In this document: positions 61,798-64,000 of the stretch, one piece after another
Numbering within the stretch: position 1 is the stretch's first letter
How the letters are laid out: each line of letters begins with the position of its first letter
Origin: Lytechinus variegatus
Lineage: Eukaryota > Echinodermata > Echinoidea > Temnopleuroida > Toxopneustidae
DNA: 64,000 nucleotides
NCBI RefSeq assembly: GCF_018143015.1
Contig: NC_054742.1
Span: 54,135,195 to 54,199,194, forward strand
Direction of reading: 5' to 3'
Notes under the pieces: model-generated
Told to the model about the DNA's origin: nothing
The model's database searches: none
The model's input: the letters and a program-made list of their open reading frames with translations, nothing else
Program-made: the position numbers and the translations under genes

Positions 61798-62300
61798 CTT
61801 ATAACCGATGATGATGAAGTTAATGCCCGAGCCGCAGACATTGGTAGAAGCCAACGCAACCCCTCATGCCTCGCACAACCCATCGTGACATCAGCGGCCG
61901 GCCGGGCCGCCGCGCCACGGACCGAGTTCTAGACCTAGCAACAACATTCAACATACAGAAAACACGGCGGCTGGTCACCGCGATCACGAACGATAATCTC
62001 ACAATTTCAGTTGCTACCAGTATAATCTACCGTATCTCAAACCTGAGAGTCAGACAAATCCTAAATATCTAGCCAAACTGAAAACAACCTCACCTTTCCA
62101 AAGAACCATGCATAATTTGCCTGTCGGCGTTAATCAAACCGAGGCTAGCAGCGAGCCAGCTAGGCCGAGACGTCAGGGTCAAATCATCGAAGCGATGGTA
62201 ATCATGGTATGGTAGTATAGTACGCGAGAATATCCGGCCGGCCGGCCGTATTTATATTTTGCGTGGACGTCTTGAAACTACGAAAAGCCGGGGGAGGGAA
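61798..62300 (-). promoter_or_regulatory. CpG-rich block with splice donors, candidate 5' end of the NWD1-like gene
   Basis: CpG density is high (GGCCGGCCGG, GGGCCGCCGCGCC, CGGCCGGCCGGCCG), unlike most of the window. On the minus strand two good donors occur, AAAG|GTGAGG at 62094/62093 and AAG|GTGAGA at 61798/61797, with no coding match. This would fit a non-coding first exon spliced to the acceptor at 57312. A promoter for a divergent gene is equally possible. Confidence 0.3.
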
Positions 62301-62350
62301 TCCCAGGGGGAGGGGCAGATGGTTTATTTCCAATTCGCCTCAATTCCCCC

Positions 62351-62834
62351 GGGGGGGGGGGCACTTCCATTCACGAGTGGATACCATGCGTGACCACGGG
62401 GTCTCGAAAAGCACCCTAAACACGTAATTTCCATATTATGAAAATGCACCCCTAAACAAGTATTGGCGTGTGAAACCCTACCGTTAACAAGTATTGGAAA
62501 CAATTTACTCTTGACAAATATTCCCTGAAATGAATCCCTAAACAAGTAGGAATATTTTATTGTTACGGGTCCTTCGGTCGTCGGCTTTACCTTATTTGGT
62601 TAAGTACGACCCCACCTTCTACTCCTCGCGCAAATCGGACTCTACACACGAAGTGTTGGGGCAAAAAGGACATCCTTTATAAAAAAATTAATTTTGTTTT
62701 AACATCCCCGCAAATTTGACCCTTATCACGTTACGTACGTAACGTGCCCTATCGTAAAAAGGATATCCTTTTTACGTGTTTTTTTGGTCGCGCATGGTAT
62801 CCACTCGTCAATGTAAGTGGCCCCCCCCCCCCCC
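62351..62834. mobile_element. Inverted-repeat element with G/C-run ends and a GTGGATACCATGCG arm
   Basis: The left end is a run of about 10 G then GCACTTCCATTCACGAGTGG and ATACCATGCG. The right end is CGCATGGTATCCACTCGTC, AATGTAAGTGG and a run of 14 C. The terminal homopolymers are part of the inverted repeat. The interior has GTTACGTACGTAAC, a perfect palindrome. There is no coding potential. Confidence 0.7.
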
Positions 62835-62880
62835 GGGCTCAATTCTACTAACAAAATTATGGTCTACCATCAGTTCGTCC

Positions 62881-62881
62881 A

Positions 62882-62912
<31 letters not shown>

Positions 62913-62913
62913 A
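62881..62913. repeat. (TA)n microsatellite
   Basis: About 15 TA units have one interruption. It is intergenic. Confidence 0.85.
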
Positions 62914-63073
62914 CGGTATAGTGGTTATAGGGCGACCCTGATCCAATTTACCGTCAGATAGACAGATTTTCGAAACCATACCAATTAAAATTTCCTTTGT
63001 CGGGTTAAGTTGGGTTTTGAACAATGACAAGCCGCCATGCCTCAGCTGGATCAAAGCTTTTGCTTACTAACCC

Positions 63074-63144
63074 GTCTCTGTGGTCTAGTGGTTAAGGCAC
63101 CGGCGTTCAAAGCTGGGGCCCGGGTTCGATTCCCGGCAGAGGCA
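63074..63144 (+). tRNA. tRNA-like sequence with UCA anticodon (possible UGA-reading tRNA or SINE head)
   Basis: It folds by eye into a full cloverleaf: acceptor GTCTCTG/CAGAGGC (7 bp, one G-U), D-stem GTCT/AGGC, anticodon stem CCGGC/GCTGG with loop GTTCAAA, T-arm CCGGG-TTCGATT-CCCGG, discriminator A. The A-box TGGTCTAGTGG and B-box GGTTCGATTCC are canonical, and TTTTTT follows directly as a Pol III terminator. The body resembles tRNA-Glu/Asp types, but the anticodon is TCA at 63107-63109. The variable loop is short (3 nt), and the long arm of selenocysteine tRNA is absent. It may equally be a tRNA-derived repeat. Confidence 0.6.
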
Positions 63145-63276
63145 TTTTTTCGGCATCACCAATTTTCCAAAAGGGTAGATAGCTCTGGGGAACCTTGATC
63201 TACGCCTACCATTGTTCTCTTCATCCATTTCTTTACAAAGCTGTTGTACATGTATAACTTCACACACCCACAAACA

Positions 63277-63304
63277 CACACGCACACACACACACACACA
63301 CACA
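63277..63304 (+). repeat. (CA)n microsatellite
   Basis: About 12 CA units occur with minor interruptions, 130 bp beyond the tRNA-like sequence. Confidence 0.8.
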
Positions 63305-63397
63305 TATCGGCCTATCAGTTAGGCCTACCATTTGATTGGACTAAATTGTGCAAATTAAATGAATGAACTTAATGAAATGGATATTAAACCAATTGGT

Positions 63398-63548
63398 TAG
63401 GGGCCGTGGAACAGATTTCAAGTGAGGGGGGGGGGTGAAAATGCAAAAAATCAGAACCCTATGGTAATTTTTATGTTTTTGTACATGCACGGTTTTCGAA
63501 AAAGATGGGGGACTGAAGACCCCCCCCCCCCGCCCGCTTCCGCGGCCT
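63398..63548. mobile_element. Short inverted-repeat element, GGGGCCGTGGAAC ... GCTTCCGCGGCCTC
   Basis: The left end AGGGGCCGTGGAAC, with a nearby G run, is inverted at the right as a C run then GCTTCCGCGGCCTCT. It has the same plan (homopolymer inside the end) as the element at 62351-62834. Confidence 0.5.
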
Positions 63549-63561
63549 CTGCTGATTATGA

Positions 63562-63712
63562 GACGAAATGATCAGACGAAATGGTGATTAGACGAAGTGA
63601 TGATTGGACGAAATGTTTAATGGACTAAATGGTTGTTAGATGACTCAGAAATGTTGATGGACGTTAAATAGACTAAGTAGACCATGTGGTGAGTGGACGA
63701 ATTAGAAGAATT
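63562..63712 (+). repeat. Degenerate tandem repeat, unit about 18-20 bp (GACGAAATGNTNATTA)
   Basis: GACGAAATG, GACGAAGTG, GACTAAATG, GACTAAGTAG and GACGAATTAG follow one another at roughly 18-bp spacing with TGATTA/TGATTG linkers. It decays toward the right. Confidence 0.7.
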
Positions 63713-64000
63713 GGCAATTTACCGGGGAGATCCCGGGAGGGGGGGGTAAATAATTATGTAGATCAGGGGCCACTGATCTACAGATAGTAGATACAGATTA
63801 GTAAGTGTCATAAAATCTATATGAATAAGCACAGGCGCGGTTCTAGGGTCGGGGAGGTTTAGGGACTGTACCCCCCCAAAAAAAAAAAATAAATAAAAAT
63901 AAACAAAAATAAAAAATCGCTGAAGCCCACAAAAAATGTTCGACCACGTACATGCAAAGAAAAAAACATAGATACATTAATGTATGTTAGTAGGCCCATA

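Noticed and set aside
61820-62072. Arg-rich frames on both strands in the CpG block
   Set aside because: CpG-rich DNA gives Arg and Pro in many frames by chance, and neither frame has a recognisable motif.
62881-62913. Possible CRISPR or phage-type direct repeat array
   Set aside because: It is a simple TA microsatellite; the window is animal nuclear DNA with introns, so prokaryotic systems do not apply.
63074-63144. Selenocysteine tRNA
   Set aside because: The anticodon fits, but the acceptor stem is 7 bp and the variable arm is only 3 nt; selenocysteine tRNAs have a longer acceptor/T domain and a long variable arm.

Overview
The window is eukaryotic nuclear DNA: AT-rich, with genes broken into many short exons by GT-AG introns and a heavy load of palindromic DNA elements. 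Its three genes are single-copy animal orthologues. The repeat families (elements ending in GGGCCCGTTTCATAAAG, the 'aagtccacc' hairpin, tRNA-headed SINEs) and the TACATGTA-rich intergenic DNA point to a marine deuterostome. An echinoderm, most likely a sea urchin, is my best guess. That taxonomic call is inference.

All three recognisable genes lie on the minus strand. (1) LMAN1/ERGIC-53, a cargo lectin that cycles between ER and Golgi: 13 coding exons from 17360 down to 3642, joining in phase to a complete 506-residue protein with signal peptide, L-type lectin domain, coiled coil, membrane anchor and C-terminal KKFY. (2) BLOC1S6 (pallidin), a coiled-coil subunit of the BLOC-1 endosomal complex: 5 coding exons from 27058 to 23230, 196 residues, with a probable 5' untranslated exon near 28.9 kb. 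(3) An NWD1-type NACHT and WD-repeat protein: 19 coding exons from 57293 to 34919, all in phase, about 1561 residues, with a DUF4062-like N-terminus, a NACHT ATPase and a C-terminal WD propeller region.

The NWD1 intron between 44316 and 50284 carries a roughly 5 kb non-LTR retrotransposon of CR1/L2 type on the same strand. Its ORF1 is open, but ORF2 (endonuclease plus reverse transcriptase) is broken by three frameshifts. The rest of the non-coding DNA is packed with non-autonomous elements: at least ten inverted-repeat (MITE-like) elements, two tRNA-derived SINE pieces, an 840-bp pyrimidine-only tract, long G or C runs, and microsatellites. A cloverleaf-capable tRNA-like sequence with a UCA anticodon lies at 63074-63144.

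The genes share secretory and endomembrane themes (LMAN1 in ER export, pallidin in endosome-lysosome sorting), but nothing in the sequence shows that they are co-regulated. I found no clearly new multi-gene system. The oddest structure is a roughly 430-bp sequence present twice in opposite orientation, about 11 kb apart, once in the first intron of LMAN1 and once in the probable first intron of pallidin.
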